This document shows, piece after piece, positions 51,930 through 61,714 of a stretch of DNA of 64,000 nt. Origin of the DNA: Paenibacillus albus (GTDB taxonomy: Bacteria > Bacillota > Bacilli > Paenibacillales > Paenibacillaceae); NCBI RefSeq assembly GCF_003952225.1, contig NZ_CP034437.1, positions 1,593,501 to 1,657,500 on the forward strand, written 5' to 3'. How positions within the stretch are numbered: position 1 is the first letter of the stretch; each line of letters opens with the position of its first letter. The notes below the pieces were generated by a model. It saw nothing but the letters and a program-made list of their open reading frames with translations. It made no database searches and was not told the origin of the DNA. The position numbers and the translations under genes are program-made.

Positions 51930-52625
51930 ATGAAGTTCGCGGTACTCGTATTTCCAGGCTCCAACTGCGATATTGACTGCTACAAAGCAGTAGAAGATAC
52001 AATCGGCCAATCCGTTGACTACGTATGGCACACAGCGACAGACCTGTCCGCATACGATGCGATTCTCGTTCCTGGCGGCTTCTCTTACGGCGACTACCTG
52101 CGCTGCGGCGCAATCGCTCGTTTTGCCCCAGTTATGAATGAAGTGGTAAAAGCAGCTGAGCAAGGCAAGTTCATTCTCGGTATCTGCAATGGGTTCCAGA
52201 TCTTGACTGAAGCAGGCCTGCTGCCTGGCGCACTTCGCCGCAACAGCGGCATGAAGTTCATTTGCGCACAAACGCAGCTTGAGGTCGTTAACCATACATC
52301 CGCTTTCACAAGCGAGTACAATGCCGGCGAGATCATTGATATTCCTATCGCTCACGGCGAAGGCAACTACTACTGCGACGAAGAAACACTCGCTCAGCTT
52401 AAAACTAATAACCAAATCGTGTTCCGTTACGCGGGCGATACGAACCCGAACGGCTCGATTGAGAACATTGCAGGTATCTGCAACGAGCGCGGCAATGTCG
52501 TTGGCATGATGCCTCACCCAGAGCGCGCTGTAGATGAAATTCTCGGCTCGGCGGACGGCAAACGGATGTTTACATCGATTTTGAATGCATGGAGGGAACA
52601 ACATGGCGCAGCAGTTAACGGCTAA
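51930..52625 (+). CDS. purQ: FGAM synthase glutaminase subunit PurQ
   Basis: Class I glutamine amidotransferase supplying ammonia to PurL. The 231-residue product has [20 protein letters not shown], the nucleophile [11 protein letters not shown] with Cys, and the catalytic His/Glu near the C-terminus in [12 protein letters not shown]. It overlaps the purL start by 23 bp. Confidence 0.97.
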   Translation: MKFAVLVFPGSNCDIDCYKAVEDTIGQSVDYVWHTATDLSAYDAILVPGGFSYGDYLRCGAIARFAPVMNEVVKAAEQGKFILGICNGFQILTEAGLLPGALRRNSGMKFICAQTQLEVVNHTSAFTSEYNAGEIIDIPIAHGEGNYYCDEETLAQLKTNNQIVFRYAGDTNPNGSIENIAGICNERGNVVGMMPHPERAVDEILGSADGKRMFTSILNAWREQHGAAVNG

Positions 52626-54846
52626 GGAGCCAACAGCAGAACAAATCGCGGATCAGCGCATCTATACGCAGTTCGGCGTTACAGATTATGAATATGAGCT
52701 CGTTTGCGGTTTTCTAGGCCGTAAGCCGAACTACACCGAGATCGGTGTATTCAGCGTCATGTGGTCGGAGCACTGCTCCTACAAGAATTCGAAGAAGATT
52801 CTGAAGAAGTTCCCAATCACAGGACCTAAGGTTCTGATGGGACCAGGCGAAGGCGCGGGTATTGTTGACATCGGCGATAACCAAGCGGTCGTGTTCAAAA
52901 TCGAATCGCATAACCATCCATCCGCAGTTGAGCCGTATCAAGGCGCAGCAACAGGCGTTGGCGGTATTATCCGTGACATTTTCTCCATGGGCGCTCGTCC
53001 TGTAGCATTGCTGAACAGCTTGCGTTTCGGTAACCTTGAGAACTCGCGCGTAAAATATCTGTTCGAGAACGTAGTCAGCGGTATCGCGGGCTATGGCAAC
53101 TGTATCGGTATTCCGACGGTAGCAGGCGAAGTGATGTTCGACGAGAGCTACGAGGGTAACCCGCTCGTAAACGCAATGTGCGTCGGTTTGATCGACCATG
53201 ACAAGATCCAGCGCGGTGTTGCAAAAGGTGTAGGCAACCCGGTGTTCTACGTTGGTCCAGCAACAGGTCGTGACGGTATCCATGGTGCTACATTCGCATC
53301 GGTTGAGCTGTCCGAAGAGTCCGAAGAGAAGCGTACAGCGGTGCAAGTGGGCGATCCGTTCATGGAGAAGCTCGTTATGGAAGCAACGCTTGAGCTGATC
53401 GATTCCGGCATCGTAGTCGGTATTCAAGATATGGGCGCAGCAGGTCTTACTTGTTCGAGCGCCGAGATGGCATCCAAAGCAGGAAACGGCCTTGAGCTGT
53501 ACCTCGACGAAGTGCCGCAGCGTGAAGAAGGCATGACGCCTTATGAAATGATGCTGTCGGAGTCGCAAGAGCGTATGCTGTTCGTCGTTGAGCCGCAGCA
53601 TGAAGCGCAAGCTCAAGAGATCTTTGATCGTTGGGGCATTATCTGCGTGAAGGTAGGTAAAGTGACGGACGACGGCCGTCTGCGCCTGTTCCATCAAGGT
53701 GAAGAAGTGGCGAACATGCCGGTAAAAGCGCTCGTTGACGAGTGCCCGATGTATGACAAACCATCCGCTGAGCCAGCTTATTACGCGGCTAACGCTGCAA
53801 TTGATACAACAGCTTATCCAGAAGTTACTGACCTTACTGGTGCCCTTAAGCAAGTATTGGGTTCGCCGACAGTTGCGAGCAAAGAGTGGGTCTACAACCA
53901 ATACGATTACATGGTTCGCACGAGCACAGCGGTTCAACCGGGCTCCGATGCTGCTGTAGTAACGATTCGCGGCACACGCAAGGCGCTTGCGATGACAACG
54001 GACTGCAACGGACGCTATGTGTACCTCGATCCAGAGGTTGGCGGACGTATCGCGGTTGCGGAAGCAGCGCGTAACATCGTTTGCTCCGGCGCTGAGCCGC
54101 TGGCAATTACGGACAACCTGAACTTCGGTAACCCGGAGAAGCCGGAAGTGTTCTGGCAAATCGAGAAGGCAGCAGACGGTATTTCCGAAGCTTGCCGTAC
54201 GCTCGATACACCGGTTATCGGCGGTAACGTCAGCTTGTACAACGAGAATGCGAAAGGCGCGATCTACCCGACGCCGGTTATCGGCATGGTTGGACTCGTG
54301 CACGACGTTGATCATATTACGACGCAAGGCTTCAAGGCTGAGGGCGATGTTATCATCCTCGCGGGCGAAACGAAGCATGAAATGGGCGGCAGCGAACTGC
54401 AATACGTGCTGAGCGGCAAGAGCGAAGGACGTCCTCCGCAAATCGACTTGGCAACAGAGAAGAAGCTGCTTGACGGCGTGCTTGGCGCAATTCGTGAAGG
54501 TTATGTCGCTTCGGCGCATGACTTGTCCGAGGGCGGTCTGGCAGCAGCAATCGCGGAATCCGCGATTAGCGGCAAGCTTGGCGCTGAAGTGAACGTAGAA
54601 ACAAGCCTCCGTGCAGATGCAGCGCTGTTCAGCGAATCGCAATCCCGTATCCTGCTTTCGGCGAAGCCGGAGCATGCGGCAGCGCTTCAGCAATACCTGA
54701 CAGCGCAAGGCGTTCCGAATGCCGCAATCGGTACGGTTCGCGGCAACGAGGTTGTTGCATCCGTTAACGGCAAACCGGGCATTAACGCTAGCATTGCAGA
54801 ACTGGAGAAGGTTTGGAAGGATGCGATCCCATGTCTGATGAAATAA
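52603..54846 (+). CDS. purL: FGAM synthase large subunit PurL
   Basis: ATP-dependent conversion of FGAR to FGAM. The 747-residue small-type PurL (without fused glutaminase) matches Bacillus length. Motifs: [64 protein letters not shown] and [20 protein letters not shown]. The ATG at 52603 follows GGAGGG; an earlier in-frame codon at 52585 lacks a site. It overlaps purF by 16 bp. Confidence 0.97.
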   Translation: MAQQLTAKEPTAEQIADQRIYTQFGVTDYEYELVCGFLGRKPNYTEIGVFSVMWSEHCSYKNSKKILKKFPITGPKVLMGPGEGAGIVDIGDNQAVVFKIESHNHPSAVEPYQGAATGVGGIIRDIFSMGARPVALLNSLRFGNLENSRVKYLFENVVSGIAGYGNCIGIPTVAGEVMFDESYEGNPLVNAMCVGLIDHDKIQRGVAKGVGNPVFYVGPATGRDGIHGATFASVELSEESEEKRTAVQVGDPFMEKLVMEATLELIDSGIVVGIQDMGAAGLTCSSAEMASKAGNGLELYLDEVPQREEGMTPYEMMLSESQERMLFVVEPQHEAQAQEIFDRWGIICVKVGKVTDDGRLRLFHQGEEVANMPVKALVDECPMYDKPSAEPAYYAANAAIDTTAYPEVTDLTGALKQVLGSPTVASKEWVYNQYDYMVRTSTAVQPGSDAAVVTIRGTRKALAMTTDCNGRYVYLDPEVGGRIAVAEAARNIVCSGAEPLAITDNLNFGNPEKPEVFWQIEKAADGISEACRTLDTPVIGGNVSLYNENAKGAIYPTPVIGMVGLVHDVDHITTQGFKAEGDVIILAGETKHEMGGSELQYVLSGKSEGRPPQIDLATEKKLLDGVLGAIREGYVASAHDLSEGGLAAAIAESAISGKLGAEVNVETSLRADAALFSESQSRILLSAKPEHAAALQQYLTAQGVPNAAIGTVRGNEVVASVNGKPGINASIAELEKVWKDAIPCLMK

Positions 54847-56309
54847 AACAGCTGCCGAAGCTGTGGACAGGCGATCACTATAACGAAGGCATTGGCCGGG
54901 ATGATATTTTTGATAAATTGCGTGAGGAGTGCGGCGTATTCGGGGTGTTCGGCATCCCGGATGCTTGCTCGCTCGGTTACTACGGCCTGCATGCGCTGCA
55001 GCATCGCGGCGAAGAGAGTGCCGGAATGGCGGCGGTTGATTCCGCTACCGGCAAATTCACGCATTACCGCAACATGGGCCTTGTAAAGGAAGTGTTCGAC
55101 CAGCAGAAGCTGGACGGACTTCCCGGCGACCGTGTAATCGGCCACGTTCGTTACTCGACCGCAGGCGAGAGCAAGTTGGCGAATGCACAGCCGCTCATCT
55201 TTAAATACCGCGACGGCGATCTCGCCGTAGCAACGAACGGTAACATCGTAAACGCACCGTCGATTCGTAAGGAGCTTGAGAGCCAAGGCTCGATCTTCCA
55301 AACGTCGAGCGACACGGAAGTTATCGCGCATTTGATCGCTCGTTCGAGCAAGGACTTCGTCAGTGCGGCAAAAGATGCGCTTCAACGTCTAATTGGCGGC
55401 TTTGCTTTCCTTCTGATGACCAACGACAAGCTCGTTGTCGCATCGGATCCGAACGGCTTGCGTCCGCTCGTAATGGGCAGACTTGCTGGCGGATATGTGT
55501 TCGCTTCGGAAACTTGCGCGCTTGAGACATGCGGCGCCGAGTATGAGCGCGATGTGCAGCCTGGCGAGATGCTTGTTCTCGATCGTGACGGACTCCGTCT
55601 GGACCGCTTCGACAAGCTGGAGCGCCGCGCGACTTGCGCGATGGAATATATTTATTTTGCCCGCCCGGATAGCGATATTAACGGCATTAACCTGCACTCT
55701 GCTCGCAAAAGAATGGGTCAGCGCTTAGCGCTTGAAGCTTTTATTGATGCTGACATTGTAACAGGGGTTCCGGATTCGTCGATTTCGGCGGCAATCGGAT
55801 ACGCAGAGCAGACGGGTATCCCGTACGAGCTCGGCCTGATTAAGAACAAGTACACCGGCCGGACATTCATCCAGCCTTCGCAAGAGCTTCGTGAAAAAGG
55901 CGTGAAGATGAAGCTGTCCGCTGTACGCAAAGTCGTCGAGGGCAAGCGCGTCGTTATGATCGATGACTCGATCGTACGCGGTACGACGAGCCTTCGCATC
56001 GTGAATCTGCTTCGCGAAGCAGGCGCGACTGAGGTACATGTGTGCATCACATCGCCTCCGTTCAAGAACCCTTGCTACTACGGCATCGATACGCCGGACC
56101 GCAAGGAATTGATCGCATCGACGCGGACAGTAGAAGAGATTCGCACGACGATTAACGCGGATTCACTGCACTTCCTGAGCCACGATGGCTTCATCGAAGC
56201 TGTTGGCGGTAATGATGGGGAGTTCAACCGCGGCATGTGCCTGGCGTGCTTCGATAATGATTATCCGACGCCGGTTGATCCGACATCGGAGAAATCTTGT
56301 AGTTGTTAA
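54831..56309 (+). CDS. purF: Amidophosphoribosyltransferase PurF
   Basis: First committed step: PRPP plus glutamine to phosphoribosylamine. The catalytic Cys is Cys34 in [12 protein letters not shown]. subtilis PurF has an 11-residue propeptide before this Cys, whereas this protein has 33. The PRPP loop is [20 protein letters not shown]. The [4Fe-4S] ligands of the Bacillus type are present ([26 protein letters not shown]). The 492-residue length counts the ATG at 54831; an ATG at 54813 is possible. It overlaps the end of purL. Confidence 0.96.
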   Translation: MSDEIKQLPKLWTGDHYNEGIGRDDIFDKLREECGVFGVFGIPDACSLGYYGLHALQHRGEESAGMAAVDSATGKFTHYRNMGLVKEVFDQQKLDGLPGDRVIGHVRYSTAGESKLANAQPLIFKYRDGDLAVATNGNIVNAPSIRKELESQGSIFQTSSDTEVIAHLIARSSKDFVSAAKDALQRLIGGFAFLLMTNDKLVVASDPNGLRPLVMGRLAGGYVFASETCALETCGAEYERDVQPGEMLVLDRDGLRLDRFDKLERRATCAMEYIYFARPDSDINGINLHSARKRMGQRLALEAFIDADIVTGVPDSSISAAIGYAEQTGIPYELGLIKNKYTGRTFIQPSQELREKGVKMKLSAVRKVVEGKRVVMIDDSIVRGTTSLRIVNLLREAGATEVHVCITSPPFKNPCYYGIDTPDRKELIASTRTVEEIRTTINADSLHFLSHDGFIEAVGGNDGEFNRGMCLACFDNDYPTPVDPTSEKSCSC

Positions 56310-56310
56310 T

Positions 56311-56468
56311 TAGGTGGTAAGGGCCGGAGGCCGATATGGAGTCGGAACAGCGATAGCGGTCGCCTTTGTAGATGGGTTTCTACCGCTAAATGTTTTATCT
56401 AATCAAAAGAAATCCATCTACAACAGCGAGTGGAGACCCATATCGGGTGCAGGTACTGCCATCACCTA
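56311..56468 (+). repeat. Nested inverted-repeat element, copy C (purF-purM gap)
   Basis: Terminal arms TAGGTG / CACCTA, then CCGATATGG-a-GTC / GAGAC-CCATATCGG. The conserved core is GGAACAGCGATAGCGGTCGC with CTTTG on the 5' side and CAACAGCGAGTGGAG on the 3' side. The inner stem is TTGTAGATGGgTTTCT / AGAAATCCATCTACAA. It begins right after the purF stop and ends about 30 bp before the purM ribosome site. It has the same family core as copies A and B. Confidence 0.85.
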
Positions 56469-56512
56469 TAGATATAGAACGGAAAGACAAACCATTTTAA
56501 GGAGTGACTATC

Positions 56513-57556
56513 GTGTCAGAAGCTTATAAACAAGCCGGCGTCGATATTGCGGCGGGTAATGAAGCAGTCGAACGGATGAAGAAGCACGTGAAGAAGACGT
56601 TCCGTCCTGAAGTGTTGACGGATCTTGGCGGTTTCGGCGGGCTGTTCGGTCTGAACAAAGACAAGTATGAGGAGCCGGTGCTTGTTTCGGGTACTGACGG
56701 TGTAGGCACAAAGCTGAAGATCGCTTTTGCTATGGATAAACACGATACGATTGGTATCGACGCAGTTGCAATGTGCGTGAACGATATCATCGTTCAAGGC
56801 GCAGAGCCGCTGTTCTTCCTTGATTACCTTGCTTGCGCGAAGGTAGAGCCTGAGAAGATCGAAGCGATCATCAAAGGAATCTCCGATGGCTGCTTGCAAT
56901 CCGGCTGCGCATTGATCGGCGGCGAAACGGCAGAGATGCCTGGCATGTACCAAGGCGACGAGTATGATATTGCCGGCTTCACAGTCGGTATCGTAGATAA
57001 GAAAAAAATCATCGACGGCAAGAGCATCCAGCCGGGCGACGTGGTGCTTGGTCTCGCATCGAGCGGCATTCACAGCAACGGTTTCTCGCTCGTTCGCCGT
57101 TTGCTGCTTGAGCAAGCTGGCTTTAGCTTGAACGATACGCTGACTGAGCTTGAAGGCAAGAAGCTTGGCGATGTCGTCATCGAACCGACTCGCATCTACG
57201 TGAAATCGGTGCTTGAGCTTATCAACCGCGTAACGGTGAAAGGTATGGCGCACATTACGGGCGGCGGCTTCATCGAGAACATTCCGCGCGTGCTTCCAGA
57301 AGGCGTGAACGTAGACATCGAGATGGGCTCGTGGCCGATCCAACCGATCTTCAAGCTGATGCAGGCAAAAGGCAGCATCTCCGACCGTGACATGTTCACG
57401 ACGTTCAACATGGGTGTAGGCATGGTTGTCGTTGTTGGCGCTGAGCAAGCTGAAGAAGCTCTTCGCACGGCGAAAGAGCTTGGAGAAGATGCTTATATCA
57501 TCGGTAAAGTGACTTCGGGAAGCAAGATCGTCACGTTCGGAGGAGCCGAGCTGTAA
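56513..57556 (+). CDS. purM: Phosphoribosylformylglycinamidine cyclo-ligase PurM
   Basis: ATP-dependent ring closure of FGAM to AIR. The 347-residue product has [52 protein letters not shown] and [19 protein letters not shown]. The GTG at 56513 lies 8 bp after AAGGAG; a GTG at 56504 overlaps that site. Its TAA stop overlaps the purN ATG by one base. Confidence 0.96.
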   Translation: MSEAYKQAGVDIAAGNEAVERMKKHVKKTFRPEVLTDLGGFGGLFGLNKDKYEEPVLVSGTDGVGTKLKIAFAMDKHDTIGIDAVAMCVNDIIVQGAEPLFFLDYLACAKVEPEKIEAIIKGISDGCLQSGCALIGGETAEMPGMYQGDEYDIAGFTVGIVDKKKIIDGKSIQPGDVVLGLASSGIHSNGFSLVRRLLLEQAGFSLNDTLTELEGKKLGDVVIEPTRIYVKSVLELINRVTVKGMAHITGGGFIENIPRVLPEGVNVDIEMGSWPIQPIFKLMQAKGSISDRDMFTTFNMGVGMVVVVGAEQAEEALRTAKELGEDAYIIGKVTSGSKIVTFGGAEL

Positions 57557-58185
57557 TGGCAGACGCGAACTCGCCGCATCGCATCGCCGTATTTGCTTCC
57601 GGTAACGGAGGCAATTTCCAGGCGCTTGCCGAAGCGGTCCGCGAGGAAACGTTCCCCGCGGAAATCGCGCTGCTCGTGTGCGACAAGCCGGCGGCTAAAG
57701 TCGTGCAGCGAGCGGAGTCGCTGGGAATCCAGACATATCTTTTCGACCCGAAGTCGTACGCTTCAAGGGAAGCTTGCGAAGAAGAGATTGTCGGCCTTCT
57801 GCAGAGGGAAGGCATCGATTTGATCGTGCTTGCAGGGTACATGCGAATTATTACCGATGTGCTCGTGAAGCCCTACTATGGGCGCATAATCAATGTACAC
57901 CCGGCGCTGCTACCTGCATTTCCGGGTGTGCGGGGCATTCGTCAAGCGCTTGAATACGGAGTTAAGCTGACAGGGGTGACGGTCCATTTTGTCGATGGCG
58001 GCATGGACACAGGGCCAGTCATTATGCAGCAGGCGGTCGAAATTCGCGATGACGATACGGAAGAAACGCTGGGTGAGCGAATTCATGCGGTAGAGCACGA
58101 GCTGCTGCCGCTTGCGGTTCGCCGAATTGCTGAAGGACGCGTTGTGCTGGACGGACGCAAGGTTACGGTACGAAGCGGCGAGTAG
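57556..58185 (+). CDS. purN: Phosphoribosylglycinamide formyltransferase PurN
   Basis: 10-formyl-tetrahydrofolate-dependent formylation of GAR. The 209-residue product has IAVFASGNGGNFQALAEAVR and the formyltransferase active-site region GYMRIITDVLVKPYYGRIIN, with HPALLPAFPGVRGIRQALEY and THFVDxxxDxGPV-like VHFVDGGMDTGPVIMQQAV. Start overlaps the purM stop (TAATG). Confidence 0.96.
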   Translation: MADANSPHRIAVFASGNGGNFQALAEAVREETFPAEIALLVCDKPAAKVVQRAESLGIQTYLFDPKSYASREACEEEIVGLLQREGIDLIVLAGYMRIITDVLVKPYYGRIINVHPALLPAFPGVRGIRQALEYGVKLTGVTVHFVDGGMDTGPVIMQQAVEIRDDDTEETLGERIHAVEHELLPLAVRRIAEGRVVLDGRKVTVRSGE

Positions 58186-58289
58186 GATGCATACTCGAGC
58201 AGCTGGATGCATGCCCGAGCAGTGAGCGTAGCTCACGACCAGAGTAGTCGCGCGAAGATGGGATAAGAGAAAGGACGAAGAACGAATTT

Positions 58290-59471
58290 ATGAGCGATAT
58301 TAAAGAAATTGCTTTGCGATACGGTATGAACCCTCATCAGAAAGAAGCAAAAATCTACTCCGCGGACGGCCAAGCGCTTCCGCTAACTGTCGTTAACGGC
58401 GATCCTGGCTTCATTAACTTGCTCGATGCGTTGAACGCGTACCAGCTTGTGCGCGAGCTGCGCCAAGCAACAGGCCTTCCGGCGGCGGCTTCGTTCAAAC
58501 ACGTAAGCCCAGCAGGCGTAGCCGTGTACGCACCGATTTCACCTGAGCTGGCGAAAGCCTATTTCGTCGACGGTATGGAGCTGTCGGAGCTGGCAACCGC
58601 ATATGCGCGCGCCCGCGGGGCAGACCGCATGTCTTCATTCGGCGATGCTGCCGCACTTAGCGACATCGTTGATGCTTCGACAGCGCAGCTGCTTAAGCGC
58701 GAAGTATCCGACCTCGTCGTGGCGCCTGGCTATACGCCGGAAGCGCTCGACATTCTGAAGCAGAAGAAGGGCGGTAAGTACCTCATTCTTCAGATTGACC
58801 CTGACTATGTAGCTGATCCGGTCGAGACGCGTACACTGTTCGGCATGAAGATGCAGCAGGAACGCAACAGCGCAGTACCGGATGCTTCGGTATTCGATAA
58901 AGTAGTTACAGCTAACAAAGAAGTGACGGACAACGCGAAGCGCGACATGCTCGTTGCACTCGTTACGCTTAAATATACGCAATCCAACTCGATCTGCTAT
59001 ACGCTTGACGGTCAAACGATCGGCATCGGCGCAGGCCAGCAATCGCGTATTCACTGCACGCGTCTTGCCGGCGATAAGGCAGACCGTTGGTATCTTCGCC
59101 AGCATCCTGATGCGCTGAACATGAAGTTCCGCGAGGGTGTATCGCGCGCAGAGCAGAACAATGCGATTGACCTTTGGCTCGAAGAAGAAGTGACGCCAGT
59201 CGAACAAGCGGCATGGGAGCGCTGCTTCGAAGAAGTGCCTGCGCGTTTGACGCGTGAGCAGAAGCGTGAATGGCTGAACGGCCTGCAAGGCGTTTCCTAT
59301 GGCTCCGACGCATTCCTGCCATTCCGCGACAATCTCGACAGAGCAAGCCGCAGCGGCGTGAAATACGTCATTCAAGCAGGCAGCTCGCTTCGTGATGAAG
59401 AAGTTGTGGAAGCAGCGAACGATTATAACATGGTCATGGTTTACTCGGGCGTACGCCTGTTTCATCATTGA
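58290..59471 (+). CDS. Stand-alone AICAR transformylase (PurH C-terminal-type domain only)
   Basis: Formylates AICAR to FAICAR using 10-formyl-tetrahydrofolate. The 393-residue protein contains the transformylase core but no IMP cyclohydrolase domain: RYGMNPHQKEAKIYS, FINLLDALNAYQLVRELRQA, ASFKHVSPAGVAVYAP (catalytic Lys-His), RGADRMSSFGDAAALSD and KYTQSNSICYTLDGQTIGIG, ending in VYSGVRLFHH. It corresponds to the form seen in clostridia, where a separate cyclohydrolase is used. The start at 58290 opens directly with the transformylase fold, and the 104 bp upstream cannot encode the missing domain (about 200 residues). The next gene supplies the missing activity. Some authors call this form PurV. 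Confidence 0.93.
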   Translation: MSDIKEIALRYGMNPHQKEAKIYSADGQALPLTVVNGDPGFINLLDALNAYQLVRELRQATGLPAAASFKHVSPAGVAVYAPISPELAKAYFVDGMELSELATAYARARGADRMSSFGDAAALSDIVDASTAQLLKREVSDLVVAPGYTPEALDILKQKKGGKYLILQIDPDYVADPVETRTLFGMKMQQERNSAVPDASVFDKVVTANKEVTDNAKRDMLVALVTLKYTQSNSICYTLDGQTIGIGAGQQSRIHCTRLAGDKADRWYLRQHPDALNMKFREGVSRAEQNNAIDLWLEEEVTPVEQAAWERCFEEVPARLTREQKREWLNGLQGVSYGSDAFLPFRDNLDRASRSGVKYVIQAGSSLRDEEVVEAANDYNMVMVYSGVRLFHH

Positions 59472-59486
59472 TAGGAGGCGACGAGG

Positions 59487-60245
59487 ATGTCCACGAACAC
59501 AACGACAAAATGGAAAGCGCTGGCGGATGCAACCATTCAGCGTCTTCAAGAAAATAGCTATCCAGGACGCGGCATCGTAATCGGCCTAACGCCGGATGCG
59601 ACGCGCTACGTGCAAGTGTATTGGATTATGGGACGCAGCGAGAACAGCCGCAACCGTGTATTCATTCCGGAGGAGAACGGCTTCCTCCGCACGGAAGCAG
59701 CTGATCCTGCGAAGCTGACAGACCCATCGCTAATCATTTATTATCCGCTTCGCCACGAAGGCAGCGCGCATATTGTAACGAACGGCGACCAGACGGATAC
59801 AATCTGGGAAGCGATCAAATCCGGCGGTACGTTCGAAGGGGCGCTTGCAACGCGCACGTACGAGCCAGACCCGCCGAACTTCACGCCGCGTATCTCGGGT
59901 ATCGTTGATTTGAACGATGCACAGAACTCGTACAAGCTGTCGATTCTGAAGTCCAACGAGAACGACGAGTCCCAGACGAAACGCCAATATTTCCACTACG
60001 AGCAAGCGATTGCGGGTTACGGACACTTCATCTCCACTTACGTGGGCGATGGCAATCCGCTGCCTTCGTTCGCCGGCGAGCCGCAGGTGGCTCCGCTGTT
60101 CGACGATGAGCAGGAGACAGCACGCTTCTATTGGGATTTGCTTGACGGAGATAACAAGATTTCGCTGCTCGTGAAGACGATTCGTATTGAGGACGGCGAG
60201 ACGACGCTGACGGTTGTGAACCGTCCGGCTGAAGGAGGCGCTTAA
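59487..60245 (+). CDS. purO: PurO-type IMP cyclohydrolase
   Basis: Proposed to close FAICAR to IMP, the final step. The 252-residue protein belongs by appearance to the PurO/IMP_cyclohyd family first found in archaea: GRGIVIGLTPDATRYVQVYW, MGRSENSRNRVFIPEENG, PSLIIYYPLRHEGSAHIVTN and LATRTYEPDPPNFTPRISGI. It is unrelated to the cyclohydrolase domain of PurH. Its position, 15 bp after the lone transformylase and 3 bp before purD, makes the assignment firm. The ATG at 59487 follows TAGGAGGCGACGAGG. Confidence 0.9.
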   Translation: MSTNTTTKWKALADATIQRLQENSYPGRGIVIGLTPDATRYVQVYWIMGRSENSRNRVFIPEENGFLRTEAADPAKLTDPSLIIYYPLRHEGSAHIVTNGDQTDTIWEAIKSGGTFEGALATRTYEPDPPNFTPRISGIVDLNDAQNSYKLSILKSNENDESQTKRQYFHYEQAIAGYGHFISTYVGDGNPLPSFAGEPQVAPLFDDEQETARFYWDLLDGDNKISLLVKTIRIEDGETTLTVVNRPAEGGA

Positions 60246-60248
60246 CCG

Positions 60249-61514
60249 ATGCGGATTATGGTTATCGGCGGCGGCGGACGTGAGCATACCATCGTCTGGG
60301 CGCTGAACAAAAGCGATAAAGTAAGCAAAATCTTCTGCGCGCCAGGCAACGCCGGCATCGCGGAGCTAGCCGAATGCGCGCCGATCCCGGTTAACCGGTT
60401 CGATGAGCTCATCCAGTTCGCTTGCGACAACGAGATCGATCTTGTTGTTGTAGGACCGGATGATCCGCTGGCAGACGGCATTGTCGATGCGTTCGAAGCA
60501 CGCAACATTCCGATCTACGGACCACGGAAGAATGCGGCTGAGATTGAAGGCAGCAAGATCTTCATGAAGGATCTGCTGAAGAAGTACAACATCCCGACTG
60601 CGAAGTACGAGACGTTCACCGACTACGAGACAGCACTCTCTTATTTGCGTCAGCAAGAGATTCCGATTGTCGTCAAGGCAGACGGACTCGCTGCAGGCAA
60701 AGGCGTTACGGTTGCTTTCTCCATGGAAGAAGCAGAAGAAGCGTTGCAGGGTATGATGGTCGGCAAAGTGTTCGGCGAGTCCGGAGGACGCGTCGTCATC
60801 GAGGAATTCCTTGAAGGTCAAGAGATGTCGATCCTCGCTTTCGTTGATGGCGAGACGGTTCGTGCCATGGTTCCCGCACAAGATCATAAGCAGGTCTTCG
60901 ACAATGACAAAGGCCCGAACACAGGCGGCATGGGTACGTACTCCCCGTTGCCGCATATCGATCCGGCGCTTGTGGAAGATGCAATCGAGAACATCATTAA
61001 GCCGACCGCTCGTGCGATGGTCAGTGAAGGCCGTCCGTTCCGCGGCGTGCTCTTCGCAGGTCTGATGATTACTAAAGCGGGTGTCAAAACAATCGAGTTC
61101 AACGCGCGCATGGGCGATCCAGAGACGCAAGTCGTGCTGCCTCGCCTGAACACCGATCTGCTCGATATCATTCTCGCTTCGATGAACGGACGACTGGATC
61201 AGCTTCAGATCGAGTGGAGCGACGAAGCAGCGGTGTGCGTTATCGCCGCATCCGAAGGCTACCCGGCATCGTATCCGAAAGGCCGTGTTATCACTGGACT
61301 GGACGCTGCTCGGGCACAAGGCGCACTCGTGTTCCACGCGGGCACGGCGCTTGTGGACGGCAACATCGTGACGAACGGCGGACGGGTGCTCGGCATCGTC
61401 GGCCGCGGCCGCGATATTGCGGAAGCTCGCGCGAAAGCGTACGAAGCAGTGAGCGCGATTCATTTTGACGGCATGCACAGCCGTACTGATATCGCGGCGA
61501 AGGCATTGCGTTAA
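60249..61514 (+). CDS. purD: Phosphoribosylamine--glycine ligase PurD
   Basis: ATP-grasp ligase joining glycine to phosphoribosylamine. The 421-residue product has MVIGGGGREHTIVWALNKSD, VVVGPDDPLADGIVDAFEAR, VVKADGLAAGKGVTVAF and FNARMGDPETQVVLPRL. It is the last gene of the operon, 3 bp after purO, with GGAGGCG as ribosome site, and is closed by a terminator. Confidence 0.97.
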   Translation: MRIMVIGGGGREHTIVWALNKSDKVSKIFCAPGNAGIAELAECAPIPVNRFDELIQFACDNEIDLVVVGPDDPLADGIVDAFEARNIPIYGPRKNAAEIEGSKIFMKDLLKKYNIPTAKYETFTDYETALSYLRQQEIPIVVKADGLAAGKGVTVAFSMEEAEEALQGMMVGKVFGESGGRVVIEEFLEGQEMSILAFVDGETVRAMVPAQDHKQVFDNDKGPNTGGMGTYSPLPHIDPALVEDAIENIIKPTARAMVSEGRPFRGVLFAGLMITKAGVKTIEFNARMGDPETQVVLPRLNTDLLDIILASMNGRLDQLQIEWSDEAAVCVIAASEGYPASYPKGRVITGLDAARAQGALVFHAGTALVDGNIVTNGGRVLGIVGRGRDIAEARAKAYEAVSAIHFDGMHSRTDIAAKALR

Positions 61515-61542
61515 TTTAGTAGAAATATAGAAGAAATGTAGA

Positions 61543-61573
61543 ACCGCAGCCCTAACCGGCTGCGGTTTTTTTG
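61543..61573 (+). terminator. Terminator of the purine operon
   Basis: AACCGCAGCC / GGCTGCGGTT stem with loop CTAACC and a T-run. Confidence 0.92.
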
Positions 61574-61714
61574 TGCGCTGCATATGACGATTAACCTGCA
61601 CCGTGGCTAGCTTTTCCAGCCGTGTGTTACCTCTTTGTAACTACATATGCCACTCAATTCTATTAAGATAGGGTATAGTAGAATCATAGAGTGAAAGATT
61701 GCGAGGGGATTAAC

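Noticed and set aside
52714..54708. A 664-codon minus-strand frame opposite purL
   Set aside because: Shadow of purL codon bias; composition is Cys/His/Arg-rich and implausible, with no ribosome site.
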